From Acidobacteriota bacterium (GTDB lineage Bacteria; Acidobacteriota; Vicinamibacteria; Marinacidobacterales; Marinacidobacteraceae), in NCBI GenBank assembly GCA_028877265.1, contig JAPPGX010000068.1:1-43137 (forward strand): a DNA stretch of 43,137 nucleotides. Direction: 5' to 3'. The stretch's first letter is position 1. Each line of letters starts with the position of its first letter. The position numbers and the translations under genes are program-made. This document shows, piece after piece, positions 32,156-40,625 of the stretch. The notes under the pieces were generated by a model. It was not told where the DNA came from. It made no database searches and saw only the letters and a program-made list of their open reading frames with translations.

Positions 32156-34245
32156 GCGCCGGCTCCGCGCGCACCGCCGGCGTCGTCCGGCGGCGGTCGC
32201 GCCTCGTCCTCGCCGGTCTCGCGGCGTCGGCGGCCGCCGTCCGCGCTCTACGGGCGCCCTTCCCCGCGCCGGGCGAGAACCCTTTCCTGGATCTGGTCGG
32301 GTTCCACGATCCGGCGATCCACGCGGCGGTGCGCGTCTGGTACCATGCCGCGCCCGCCGTCGCCGTGCTGCTCGCCGGAAGCCTTCTCATCTCCGTCTGG
32401 CGGGTCTGGTTCGAGCCCCGCGTCCGCTCCCGCGGCCGTGGCCGGCTCCCCTCCTGGCCCGCCTCCCCTGAGGATCCGGAGCCCTCGCTCGTCGTCGGGG
32501 AGCTCCACCACCCCACCGTCCTTAGGGAGGGCGAGCGCCCCTCCTGGCTCACCATCCCGGAGGCGGGGCTCTACACCGGGATCCTCGTCGTGGGCGCGGT
32601 AGGGTCCGGGAAGACCTCGGCGTGCATGCATCCCTTCGCGACCCAGATCCTCTCCTGGCAGGCGGGGCGGCCCGACCGCCGGGCTGCCGGCCTCGTCCTC
32701 GAGGTCAAGGGGGATTTCTGCCACGGGGTGCGCCGGATCCTCGAGCAGGCCGGGCGGGGAGAGGACTACATCGAGATCGGGCTCGGTGGGAGCTGGCAGT
32801 GGAATCCGCTCGATGATCGGATGCTCGACACCTATTCGCTCGCCTACAGCGTCTCGACGCTCATCAACCAGCTCTTCGGGAAGAGCCGGGAGCCCTTCTG
32901 GCAGCAGGCCTACACGAACCTGGTCCGGTGGATCATCCAGCTCCACCGGCTCCTCCCCGGGGAGTGGGTGACTCTCCGGGATGTCTACCGCTGCACGATC
33001 GATGCCGAGCTCTTCGCCCGGAAGATCCAGGAGGCGAGGGATCTCGCGGCCGAGGCGTGCCCGGGAGAGGCGGTGATCACGCGGGAGGACCTGGTCGCCG
33101 CCGCCGGGGCGCTCGGCAAGTGGAGGTGGGAGTCCGACCCCGGGGCGGTGAAGCTTCGCTGTCGCCTGGACCCTGAGCTCGGGGAGAGGCTCGCCGAACT
33201 CGGGACCCCCTTCGAGGTCGCGGCCCCCGCGGCGGGAGCCGGAAGCGAACTCAGGGAGGAGGTCGAGGCGATCGAGCGGTGGTACCGAAACGACTGGACG
33301 GTGCTCGACGCCAAGCTCAGGACCTCGATCGTCGAGGGCATCAGCGTCTTCCTTTCGCTGTTCGACGAGCCCGAGGTGGCGCGTGTCTTCTGTCCGCCGC
33401 CTCCCCGGCCGGGTGAACAGATGTATATGGACAGGGGCCGCGCGGCCGCGGGGCCGCGTGACGTGGGCGAGGCCGCAGCCGCGGGTCCGCCCCTCCCCGG
33501 GCTCAGGCGGCGGCTTCCCCCGCTCGGGGAGCTGATCGAGTCGGGGAAGGTGCTAGCGCTCAACATGCCGGCGGGGGCGAACCCGGCCCTCGGCAGGGCG
33601 ATCGGCGTCCTCCTCAAGAACGCCTGGATGCAGGCGCTTCTCCGCCGTCCGGCGGCGGCTGCCCGCCGTCCCCGGCGGTACATGCGGCCGGCAGCGTTCA
33701 TCTGCGACGAATATCAGGCATTCGCCACCGTGGGCCAGGACGATCCCGGGGGGGACGAGAAGGCGTTCGCGCTGACGCGGCAGTGCCGCTGCATCCCGAT
33801 CGTCGCCACGCAGTCGATCTCATCGCTCCGCTCGGTGCTGCCCGGAAACGACGCTTGGCGGACGCTCGTCCAGACGCTCAGGACCCGGATCTTCCTATCG
33901 CTCTCCGACGAGTCCTCGGCGCGGATCGCCTCGGAGATGTGCGGGAGCGTCATGAGGACGCAGCCCTCCTACACATTCAGCGAGACCACGGGCCGGCCCG
34001 AATTCTCCCTCCTCTCGGGGCGCCCGGGCGGCGGGCGGGGGACGATCGGCACGAGCAAGTCGTTCCGGACCTCGCGGGAGCCGGTCTTCACCCCGCGCGA
34101 GTTCTCGCTTCTCGACAACTGCCAAGCGATCTGCCTCCCCTACGACGGGACGCGCTCGCTCCCGGCCCGGCGCGTCTACCTGAAGCCGCACTACCTCCCG
34201 AGGGAGAAGGGCTACTGGCGGCTCCGCGAGGAAGGGCGGCTCTGA
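32146..34245 (+). CDS. virD4: VirD4/TraG-like type IV coupling protein
   Basis: A 699-residue coupling ATPase. Two N-terminal hydrophobic segments (SRLVLAGLAASAAAVRAL and AAPAVAVLLAGSLLISVW) precede Walker A GAVGSGKT at 150-157 and Walker B FICDEYQAFAT; the QCRCIPIVATQSISSLRS segment after it is also typical. It links the relaxosome to the secretion channel. GGAGG lies directly before the ATG and the gene overlaps the previous one by 10 bp. It is somewhat longer than many VirD4 proteins because of an insert of about 200 residues containing the EEVEAIERWYRNDW region. Confidence 0.93.
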   Translation: MVLSAGSARTAGVVRRRSRLVLAGLAASAAAVRALRAPFPAPGENPFLDLVGFHDPAIHAAVRVWYHAAPAVAVLLAGSLLISVWRVWFEPRVRSRGRGRLPSWPASPEDPEPSLVVGELHHPTVLREGERPSWLTIPEAGLYTGILVVGAVGSGKTSACMHPFATQILSWQAGRPDRRAAGLVLEVKGDFCHGVRRILEQAGRGEDYIEIGLGGSWQWNPLDDRMLDTYSLAYSVSTLINQLFGKSREPFWQQAYTNLVRWIIQLHRLLPGEWVTLRDVYRCTIDAELFARKIQEARDLAAEACPGEAVITREDLVAAAGALGKWRWESDPGAVKLRCRLDPELGERLAELGTPFEVAAPAAGAGSELREEVEAIERWYRNDWTVLDAKLRTSIVEGISVFLSLFDEPEVARVFCPPPPRPGEQMYMDRGRAAAGPRDVGEAAAAGPPLPGLRRRLPPLGELIESGKVLALNMPAGANPALGRAIGVLLKNAWMQALLRRPAAAARRPRRYMRPAAFICDEYQAFATVGQDDPGGDEKAFALTRQCRCIPIVATQSISSLRSVLPGNDAWRTLVQTLRTRIFLSLSDESSARIASEMCGSVMRTQPSYTFSETTGRPEFSLLSGRPGGGRGTIGTSKSFRTSREPVFTPREFSLLDNCQAICLPYDGTRSLPARRVYLKPHYLPREKGYWRLREEGRL

Positions 34246-35234
34246 TGCGGGCGAGCGGGATCGGGCACCTGAGGCCGTTTCTTCCGGGGCTCGAGGGGGT
34301 GCTCGACGACCCCGAGGTCTCCGAGCTCATGGTCAACGGGCCGGGGAACGTCTGGGTTGAGCGGGGCGGGGCGATGGAGCCGGTGGATGCGCCCGCGCTC
34401 GATGCCGCGGCGCTCTACCGGGCGGCGATCCACATCGCCCGCCCCCTCGGGCTCGATCCCGCCTCGAGGCCGGTCCTCGACGCGAGGCTCCGGGACGGCT
34501 CGAGGGTCGCTATAGCGGCGCCCCCCGCGAGCCCGGAGGTGGCGATCACGATCCGCCGCTTCGGGGGCCGGGCCTTCACGGCCGCCGACCTGGTCGGGAT
34601 GGGATCGCTTCCGGAGGAGGTGTACCGGGCGGCCCGTCACGCGCTCCGCTCGCGGCGGAATGTTCTCGTCTCCGGAGGCACGGGGTCGGGGAAGACCACG
34701 CTCCTCGGCGCGCTCATCGGGCTCCTCCCCGAAGAGGACCGGATCGTCGCGATCGAGGACACCCTCGAGCTCCGGATCGAGCGGCCGAACTGCCTCCGCC
34801 TCGAGGCGGGGGGCGGCCCGGGGGAGGGGCCCGCCGTCTCGATCCGCGACCTCGTCCGCCACGCGCTCCGCCACCGGCCCGACCACATCGTCGTGGGCGA
34901 GGTGCGGGGCGGGGAGGCGGCCGACCTCCTCCAGGCGCTTAACACCGGCCATGGGGGCTCGCTCACCACCGTGCACGCCAACAACGCCCGCTCCGCCCTC
35001 TCCCGGCTCGCGAGTTGCGCGATGCAGGCCGAGGGCGCTCTCCCCTGGGAGGTCACCTGCCGGGGGGTGGTCGACGGGATCGCCCTCGTCCTCCACATGA
35101 CCCGGCGCGGGGGGCGCCGCTACGTGGAGGAGGCGATCCGGGTGCAGGGCTACGACGCGGCCGGGAACCGCTGGATCACCGAGGCCGTCGGGGAGAAAGC
35201 TCGCGCGGCGCGAATACCGGAGGAGGCGACGTGA
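34245..35234 (+). CDS. virB11: VirB11/TrbB-like traffic ATPase
   Basis: A 329-residue hexameric ATPase. The N-terminal domain has DPEVSELMVNGPGNVWVERG; the C-terminal domain has Walker A GGTGSGKT at 144-151, the Asp box RIVAIEDTLEL, Walker B HIVVGEVRGGEAADLL and the His box GHGGSLTTVHANNA. All are intact. It starts in a one-base overlap with virD4 (TGATG). It drives pilus biogenesis and substrate transfer with VirB4 and VirD4. Confidence 0.96.
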   Translation: MRASGIGHLRPFLPGLEGVLDDPEVSELMVNGPGNVWVERGGAMEPVDAPALDAAALYRAAIHIARPLGLDPASRPVLDARLRDGSRVAIAAPPASPEVAITIRRFGGRAFTAADLVGMGSLPEEVYRAARHALRSRRNVLVSGGTGSGKTTLLGALIGLLPEEDRIVAIEDTLELRIERPNCLRLEAGGGPGEGPAVSIRDLVRHALRHRPDHIVVGEVRGGEAADLLQALNTGHGGSLTTVHANNARSALSRLASCAMQAEGALPWEVTCRGVVDGIALVLHMTRRGGRRYVEEAIRVQGYDAAGNRWITEAVGEKARAARIPEEAT

Positions 35235-35446
35235 TGCGGACGGAAGGCGGGGGGCGGCGGATACGGGTCGGGACGCTCGGGGAGTTCGACCTCGAGCTCG
35301 CGCGCGACGGGAGCGAGGCGCTCGAGGTGCCGGCGGAGCTCGCCGCCGAGTACGGGCTCTTCCCCGAGGAGGTGGGCACCGAGGAGGAGATCGCCGAGGC
35401 GGGAGCGGATCCCGGGTCGGTGTGGGAGGAGGAGGGTGAGCGATGA
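35234..35446 (+). CDS. Small acidic protein of the transfer operon
   Basis: A 70-residue protein of unknown function. It begins MRTEGGGRRIRVGTLGEFDL and turns strongly acidic (PEEVGTEEEIAEAGADPG, ending VWEEEGER). ATG at 35234 overlaps the virB11 stop (TGATG); GTG one codon earlier is also possible. It overlaps ardC by four bases. The acidic tail could imitate DNA or bind a basic partner, but no family was recognised. Confidence 0.65.
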   Translation: MRTEGGGRRIRVGTLGEFDLELARDGSEALEVPAELAAEYGLFPEEVGTEEEIAEAGADPGSVWEEEGER

Positions 35447-36471
35447 ACCCCGAGGAGTACCACCGCCGGTTCGCCGACGCGATCATCGGGCAGATCCGGA
35501 AGGGCACCGCCCCCTGGCAGAAGCCGTGGGGGCCGGGCGAGCGGATCCTCCCCTCGAATGTGGACACCGGCCGCCCCTACGCAGGGGGGAACAGCCTGCA
35601 CCTAGCCGCGGTGGCCGAGGCGAAGGGCTACTCCGACGTCCGCTGGGGGACCTACCGCCAGATCCAGCTCAGGGGGGGACAGGTCCGGAGGGGGGAGCGC
35701 GGCACCCGGATCCTCTCCTACCGCGACCACCGGAAGGTGGCGGTGAAGGACGGGCGGGGGCGGCCCGTCGTGAACGGGGAAGGCAAGCGCGTCTACCGTC
35801 GCGAGCGGCTGGCCACCCCGGTGGTGCGGCAGTACACGGTGTTCAACGCCGAGCAGGCCGACGGGCTCGCGCCCCGGAGCGCGACCCCGGCCGAGCCGCT
35901 CTGGAAGGTGCACCAGCATGCCGAGCGGGTGCTTGCCGATCTCGGGGTCCCGATCCGGCATGTGGCGGGCGACCGCGCCTTCTATTCGCTCGAGAAGGAC
36001 GAGATCACCCTCCCCGAGCGGGGGCAGTTCCCCTCCGCGAACCACTTCTACCAGACGGCGCTCCACGAGCTCGGCCACAGCACGGGGCATCCGGAGCGGA
36101 TGAACCGCGCATGCCTGATCGTCGGGATGACGGAAGGGTTCGGCTCGCCCGCGTATGCCAAGGAGGAGCTCCGGGCGGAGATCAGCGCGATGATGACGGG
36201 CGAGCGGGTCGGCGTGGGTCACGATCCGAGCCGGGGGGCGGCCTACGTCGAGGCGTGGGTCGCGGCGCTCAAGGAGAACCCGAGGGAGATCCGGCGGGCC
36301 GCGGCGGACGCGCAGCGGATCTCCGACTATGTGCTCGAGCGTAGCCGGGAGCGCGAAGCCTCACGGGAATCGGTTCCCGCGGCGGCCACCCGGGCCCCGG
36401 CCACCGAGCCCGTTCTCCGGCCCGGGCGGCCGCTCCCGATCCCGGAGCGGAGCTTCTCGAGAGGACGCTGA
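35443..36471 (+). CDS. ardC: ArdC-like antirestriction protein
   Basis: A 342-residue protein with the two ArdC domains. The N-terminal single-strand-DNA-binding domain shows PWQKPWGPGERILPSN, GRPYAGGNSL and WGTYRQIQ. The C-terminal metallopeptidase-like domain contains HELGH at 208-212 and a downstream acidic helix EELRAEISA that should supply the third metal ligand. ArdC proteins enter recipients with the transferred strand and protect it from restriction. The start has GGAGGAGGG upstream and overlaps the preceding gene by 4 bp. It ends in an Arg/Pro-rich tail. Confidence 0.92.
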   Translation: MNPEEYHRRFADAIIGQIRKGTAPWQKPWGPGERILPSNVDTGRPYAGGNSLHLAAVAEAKGYSDVRWGTYRQIQLRGGQVRRGERGTRILSYRDHRKVAVKDGRGRPVVNGEGKRVYRRERLATPVVRQYTVFNAEQADGLAPRSATPAEPLWKVHQHAERVLADLGVPIRHVAGDRAFYSLEKDEITLPERGQFPSANHFYQTALHELGHSTGHPERMNRACLIVGMTEGFGSPAYAKEELRAEISAMMTGERVGVGHDPSRGAAYVEAWVAALKENPREIRRAAADAQRISDYVLERSREREASRESVPAAATRAPATEPVLRPGRPLPIPERSFSRGR

Positions 36472-36495
36472 CGACCAGCTGGAGGAGAGAGGACG

Positions 36496-37341
36496 ATGCG
36501 CGGACGCACGATCGGAGGAGACCCGCGGAGGACCGGGCCGGAACGGCATCGTCCGGACCCCGCTCACGAGAAGGAGGTCCGCGAACAGGAGCCGCGGGCG
36601 GCGGAAAGGGAGAGGCCGCTCACCTTCCGGGAGCGCTCCGAGCGGGCGCTCGCCGATGTCGGGATCTACTGCCTCGTCCCCTTCGGGGAGCTTGCCGACG
36701 CCCACTTCGGCGGCCGGCACCGCGCGGCGAGGCGCGCGGTCAACACCTGGATCCGCGAGGGGCTCGCGCGCGAATTCGCAGGCAAGGACGCGGGAGGAAC
36801 CCCCTACGCCCTCTTCACCTCCACCGCGAAGGGCGCGTCCGTTCTCCGCGATCTCGCCGAAGGGCAGGGTATCGACCCCGGGCAGCGGTTCACGTACACC
36901 CTCAGATTCCGGCGGGAACAGCTCGCCCACGACGCGGCCGTCTACCGGGCGGCCCGGAGGGAACGCGAGCGCCTCGCCCGGGGCGGCGCCCGGGTCCGAC
37001 GCGTCCGGCTCGAGCGCGAGCTCAGCGGCGCAGTCTACGGACGGAGCGAGCCCGCGCGACACAGGCTCGGCCGGCGGGCAGCCGAGGCCGAACGGCACCG
37101 CGCGGCCACCGAACTCGGCCTCCCGGTCGACCCCGAGGGACGGGTTCTCTTTCCCGATGTCCAGATCGAGTACGTCGATGCCGCCGGACGTAGCGGGCGC
37201 GTCAACGTCGAGATCGCCTCGGACCACTACGCCGTGCAGCATCTCGGGCCCAGGGTCGCGGCGGGATTCCGGGTCCACGCGAGCGGGGTGCGTGCGGAAC
37301 GCATGCTTGCGAGCCTCCGTTCGGGAGGGACGGAAATCTAA
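36496..37341 (+). CDS. Replication-relaxation-like winged-helix protein
   Basis: A 281-residue protein with a basic, probably disordered N-terminus, then a winged helix (LTFRERSERALADVGIY; FGGRHRAARRAVNTWIREG; PYALFTSTAKGASVL) and a C-terminal alpha/beta part with FPDVQIEYVDAAGRSGRVNV and IASDHYAVQH. The layout resembles the replication-relaxation family found on actinobacterial and other plasmids, whose C-terminal part has a nuclease-like fold. PDVQIEY...VNVEIAS could be a PD-(D/E)xK-type core, but the final Lys is absent. GGAGGAGAGAGGACG precedes the ATG. It is a candidate relaxosome component. Confidence 0.7.
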   Translation: MRGRTIGGDPRRTGPERHRPDPAHEKEVREQEPRAAERERPLTFRERSERALADVGIYCLVPFGELADAHFGGRHRAARRAVNTWIREGLAREFAGKDAGGTPYALFTSTAKGASVLRDLAEGQGIDPGQRFTYTLRFRREQLAHDAAVYRAARRERERLARGGARVRRVRLERELSGAVYGRSEPARHRLGRRAAEAERHRAATELGLPVDPEGRVLFPDVQIEYVDAAGRSGRVNVEIASDHYAVQHLGPRVAAGFRVHASGVRAERMLASLRSGGTEI

Positions 37342-37349
37342 GCCCGCCG

Positions 37350-37664
37350 GTGCAGCCCTGGAGGATCAGCGCGGGGCTCACCGCCGCGATCACGGGCGCG
37401 ACCGTTCTTCTCGGCGGGGAACGGCTCGACTACCTGGCTCCGTTCCGGCGGGCGATCCTCGCAGAGCACGGTGCCGTGATCGGCGTGCACATCGGCTTGG
37501 GGCTGGTTGCGGTTGCGGCCGCCATCTATGTGGTCGCGCGGGCAGGCGGTCTCGCAGACCTCGGGCGGCGCGTCGACCTCGCCGAACGGTCCGCGCGGCG
37601 CGGGGAGGGGGACCACGGGCTCGCCGACTCGCTCCGGAAGGATGCGGAGGGGGAGTGGGAGTGA
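37350..37664 (+). CDS. Small membrane protein at the end of the transfer operon
   Basis: A 104-residue protein (GTG start) with two hydrophobic segments (ISAGLTAAITGATVLLGG and GVHIGLGLVAVAAAIYVVAR) and a charged cytoplasmic tail. It starts 8 bp after the preceding stop and is the last gene with the GC-rich composition of the transfer block. No family was recognised. Confidence 0.6.
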   Translation: MQPWRISAGLTAAITGATVLLGGERLDYLAPFRRAILAEHGAVIGVHIGLGLVAVAAAIYVVARAGGLADLGRRVDLAERSARRGEGDHGLADSLRKDAEGEWE

Positions 37665-37835
37665 GGGCGGCCGCCCGCGCGGTCGGGTTCCGAGAAGCCG
37701 TCATTCATGGCAAGGAATCTTCCAAGTCGACCGCGACCGCACGATCGGCTGCCGACCTTGCCGATCGAAGACATCTGATTCCATCGCGCGCAAATGGAGA
37801 AAAAGCCGCTCCGTATGGTAGGCACGTGAGTCCCT

Positions 37836-38327
37836 GGGGACGGGAAACGGGCCGTGGCCATCAGCTGGACCCGCCGTCCGATCGACGGCTCGATCCTAAC
37901 CCACCCGGGTGTCTACTGCCGGCGAAGCAGCGAAACGGAGTGGGATGAGGAGACGCTCTGGCGCACCTACAGCACACTCACCGACGTGGAAGCCGTCTTC
38001 CGGTCGCTCAAGTCGGAACTGGGTCTGCGACCGATCTATCATCAGAAGCCGGTGCGTGCCGAGGGCCACCTCTTCATCACCGTGGTCGCCTACCAGCTCG
38101 TCCAGCTCATCCGTGCCCGCTTGCGTGCCCGGGGGCATCGCTCGAGCTGGACGACGCTGCGCCGCGTCCTCGAGGGCCAGCACCGCGTCACCGCCACCTT
38201 CGCCCGGCCCGACGGACGCACACTGCATCTGCGCCAGGCCACCCAGCCGGAGGCCAGACAGCGGGCGATCTATGAGGTCCTCGGCGTCGATCCGCAGCCC
38301 GGAGGGGTGATGAAAACGATCGTCTGA
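37836..38327 (+). pseudogene. IS1634-like transposase C-terminal remnant
   Basis: The frame encodes AVAISWTRRPIDGSILTHPG, then ETLWRTYSTLTDVEAVFRSL and AEGHLFITVVAYQLVQLIRA, closely matching the C-terminal third of IS1634-family transposases, including the catalytic Glu in DVEAVFRSLKSELG. An in-frame stop lies just upstream and the N-terminal part with the two catalytic Asp residues is missing. The normal C-terminus is kept, ending PGGVMKTIV. It marks the right boundary of the transfer block. Confidence 0.85.
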
Positions 38328-38619
38328 CGGGGTATCACAAACCGAACAAAGTACGAACAAACGGAGGAGTGTAGTGCCCTATTGACCTTTTTCGCACCCG
38401 TAAATGACGCCCCACCAACCACATAAGTTTTTGGATGTTAAACTTGGGCTGGCGTGTCAGTGTCGGATGGAGTCAGGTCTCCGGAACGGAATCGCTCCGG
38501 CCTCAATCAGCTCAGTGCTTCCTCGGAGGCGGGGGCAGGGGAGTTTCGATGGCAGCCACCCCTTGTTGGTCTTAGGCTGCGGTGCGCGTTTGTCTTTGCC
38601 GTTCATTCTCCCAGTACTC

Positions 38620-39093
38620 TCAGGCGCTTCGCTCGGTTCGCCAACGCAGCAGGGGATGGCCTGCACCGACCTCGGGCATTTTAGACGTGGCGTTGTCGAC
38701 CCGCGTCGTCAATTCCTGGAGCTGTTTCAATATCTCGGCGTTCTGCCCCTCGTTGATCTCGATGGTCAGCCAGAGGCTCCGCAGCTGCTCGTACGAGTAC
38801 CCGAGTTCCCTGCGGCATTCCAGTGCTCGTGAGATTTTGGAGTCGGAACGGTAGACAAACGGGACGATGCTACCGGCGATCGTGCCGAGCGCAAACGCCC
38901 AGGCGTAGTCCGAGGAAAGCTGGATGAGGGCCAGCGTAACCATGGCGAAAGCCGTCGTGACCCCGGCCATCACGCGATTAAGCCTGACCTGCTGGTTAAC
39001 CAATTCGCCGTAGTAGCGTTGCAACCGGTCAGTCTGGACCATTTGCGCCCAGACCTCGTCTCTGACTGCGGACTTCACCGGAATGAGGACCAC
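38620..39093 (-). CDS. Two-helix membrane protein, SLATT-like
   Basis: A 157-residue protein: amphipathic N-terminal helix (QMVQTDRLQRYYGELVNQQV), a tight pair of membrane helices (VMAGVTTAFAMVTLALIQLS and AWAFALGTIAGSIVPFVY), then a long cytoplasmic helix with ALECRRELGYSYEQLRSLWL. The same arrangement is found in SLATT-type two-helix proteins, some of which act as membrane effectors of nucleotide-triggered defence systems. No sensor or nucleotide cyclase lies next to it, so that role is not supported by context. The similarity is of layout, not a firm motif match. Confidence 0.7.
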   Translation of the reverse strand: MVLIPVKSAVRDEVWAQMVQTDRLQRYYGELVNQQVRLNRVMAGVTTAFAMVTLALIQLSSDYAWAFALGTIAGSIVPFVYRSDSKISRALECRRELGYSYEQLRSLWLTIEINEGQNAEILKQLQELTTRVDNATSKMPEVGAGHPLLRWRTERSA

Positions 39094-39183
39094 CCCCCTC
39101 TGTCGTTGGTTGAAGACTGGATGATTCCCTCATAGCACGTCGGGGCCTACCCCGGAAACGGTGCGCCGGGTGCATTCTACACG

Positions 39184-39207
39184 CCGGTGGTTCGATCCGT
39201 CCACCGG
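39184..39207. other. Perfect hairpin between divergent genes
   Basis: CCGGTGG (39184-39190) and CCACCGG (39201-39207) form a perfect 7-bp stem around a 10-base loop that contains TTCGATCC. There is no T-run, and it sits between two divergent genes, so a terminator is unlikely; an operator or RNA structure is possible. The loop resembles a tRNA T-loop, but the stem and surroundings do not fit a tRNA. Confidence 0.4.
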
Positions 39208-39381
39208 TTCTCGCTTGCGGGCATCAGCGGGAGGTTGGAGTATCACGTCTCGTCCGTAGCCGGTGCGCGCCGCGCCGATGGCGACGGATGGCCGAAGCGG
39301 GTCCGATGGGATCGCGCAGGTCGCTGAGGGTGCGTCGCGGGTCGGCTGTATGCGGCGTGCGCCTGGTGAGGAGTCGATGGG

Positions 39382-40428
39382 ATGGGTATCGAGCGAGTCA
39401 CGCTGCGCCAATACAGGGCTGTAGAGGAGGGCATGCCCTATGGGGAGGTCGTCCGGCTGCTCGGTCGCGAAGGCACACTGGACTCGCGCACGGACGGTTC
39501 GGATGGGCCGGTCGTCGCGAGCTACCACTGGTGGAATGACAACAAATCCTACATGGAGGCGGCCTTCAAGAACGACCGGCTCGTCTACAAGAACCAGTCG
39601 CGGCTGGGACAAACCGGGACCTCGCCGGACCGGACCGCTCAGCCACGGCCCGCGGGGGCCAGATTCGAGCGTATCCCCTACGTCACGCTACGCCAGTTCC
39701 GGGCCCTCAAGCGGGGCATGAGCTACGGGGAAGTCGCCCGGTTGCTCGGTCGTGAAGGCACGCCGGATTCGTGCACGGACGGTTTCGACGGGCCGGTCGT
39801 CGCGAGCTACCACTGGTGGAACGACAACAAGTCCTACGTGGAGGCGACCTTCGAGAACGACCGGCTCGTCTACAAGAACCAGTCGCGGCTGCGGCAGGTG
39901 GATCCACGGCGGTTGCCCCCGCTACGCCTGCGGGGCCTCGGGGGCGACACCGGCTCCAGCGGACACGACGCCGATGTAGCCCACCGGCACGACGCTACGC
40001 TAGCAGGGGCCCGCAAGTTTCTCGCGACATGGGTGTCGATTGGCGGCAACCTCCTCCTCGCAGCCCTCTTACTCTGGGCGCCCGGGCCAGGCGAAGGACC
40101 ACCCGAGCTTACGGGGGTCGACATGTGGCTGCCGTTTTGGGCCGTGGTGGGTCCCGTCCTGCTGGTAGCGGTGGCACACCTCGCCATCGATCCTCTGAAC
40201 GGGATCGTGGTGGCTATGGTGGGCTTCCTGTGCGGACTGCTCGTTATGGCCGTGTTTATTCTTTCGACAGAGGGGGACCCCTTGGGGGTGGCGATCCTCT
40301 GGTGGATCATCTTCCTGATCTGCTGCTGGTGTTTCAGAAGACCAGTGTATGATGACGTCACTGTCGTCACATTCGCCGGTTACCCCGGATTGGTGTCGCT
40401 TGCAGGTGCGGTGTTGGCCCTCATCTGA
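39382..40428 (+). CDS. Protein with two nearly identical domains and a membrane tail
   Basis: A 348-residue protein. Two copies of a roughly 70-residue domain follow each other, the first beginning VTLRQYRAVEEGMPYGEVVR and the second VTLRQFRALKRGMSYGEVAR, both ending in SYHWWNDNKSY and NDRLVYKNQSRL. The pattern (G..Y.EV..LLG..G, then a strand with W and a closing strand) resembles small BamE/DUF3862-type domains that bind partners in the envelope. The C-terminal 130 residues contain three or four hydrophobic helices (VSIGGNLLLAALLLWAP; LPFWAVVGPVLLVAVAHLAI; GIVVAMVGFLCGLLVMAVFI). The start has GAGGAG about 8 nt upstream. It lacks a signal peptide, so the paired domains are probably cytoplasmic. 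Confidence 0.8.
   Translation: MGIERVTLRQYRAVEEGMPYGEVVRLLGREGTLDSRTDGSDGPVVASYHWWNDNKSYMEAAFKNDRLVYKNQSRLGQTGTSPDRTAQPRPAGARFERIPYVTLRQFRALKRGMSYGEVARLLGREGTPDSCTDGFDGPVVASYHWWNDNKSYVEATFENDRLVYKNQSRLRQVDPRRLPPLRLRGLGGDTGSSGHDADVAHRHDATLAGARKFLATWVSIGGNLLLAALLLWAPGPGEGPPELTGVDMWLPFWAVVGPVLLVAVAHLAIDPLNGIVVAMVGFLCGLLVMAVFILSTEGDPLGVAILWWIIFLICCWCFRRPVYDDVTVVTFAGYPGLVSLAGAVLALI
39388..39900 (+). repeat. Internal 285-bp direct duplication
   Basis: Corresponding points of the two domains in this gene are exactly 285 bp apart (for example GTCACGCT at 39397 and 39682, and AAGAACCAGTCGCGGCTG near 39589 and 39874). The copies are very similar at the DNA level as well, so the duplication is recent or kept uniform by conversion. 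Confidence 0.85.
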
Positions 40429-40609
40429 ACCATTCCCGATAGGGACCGCGCCTCCGGTCTCCAAGCCGCCGAAACGTGCCCCGGGACCCGGGCACCGCTT
40501 GCGGCCAACGCGCCGCGAGCCGGCCGGGCCGCCCTCCAACTCCCGAAGCCTCGGCCTTGGCCAGGCTCTTCTTGAATTTGTCGAGCAGACCCTTCTTGCG
40601 CTTCGTCAT
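40421..40609 (-). CDS. Small basic protein
   Basis: A 62-residue protein starting MTKRKKGLLDKFKKSLAKAE, a strongly basic amphipathic helix, followed by an Arg/Gly-rich tail. GAGGAAGG lies just upstream of the ATG. It ends 8 bp inside the end of the convergent gene on the other strand and follows the next minus-strand gene by 16 bp. Function unknown; the N-terminus looks like a nucleic-acid or membrane-surface binder. Confidence 0.45.
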   Translation of the reverse strand: MTKRKKGLLDKFKKSLAKAEASGVGGRPGRLAARWPQAVPGSRGTFRRLGDRRRGPYREWFR

Positions 40610-40625
40610 CCGGCCTTCCTCGGGG

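Noticed and set aside
39170-39215. Possible tRNA 3' half with GGTTCGATCC
   Set aside because: The T-stem pairs poorly, and no D-arm, anticodon arm or acceptor stem fits; the sequence is better described as a simple perfect hairpin.
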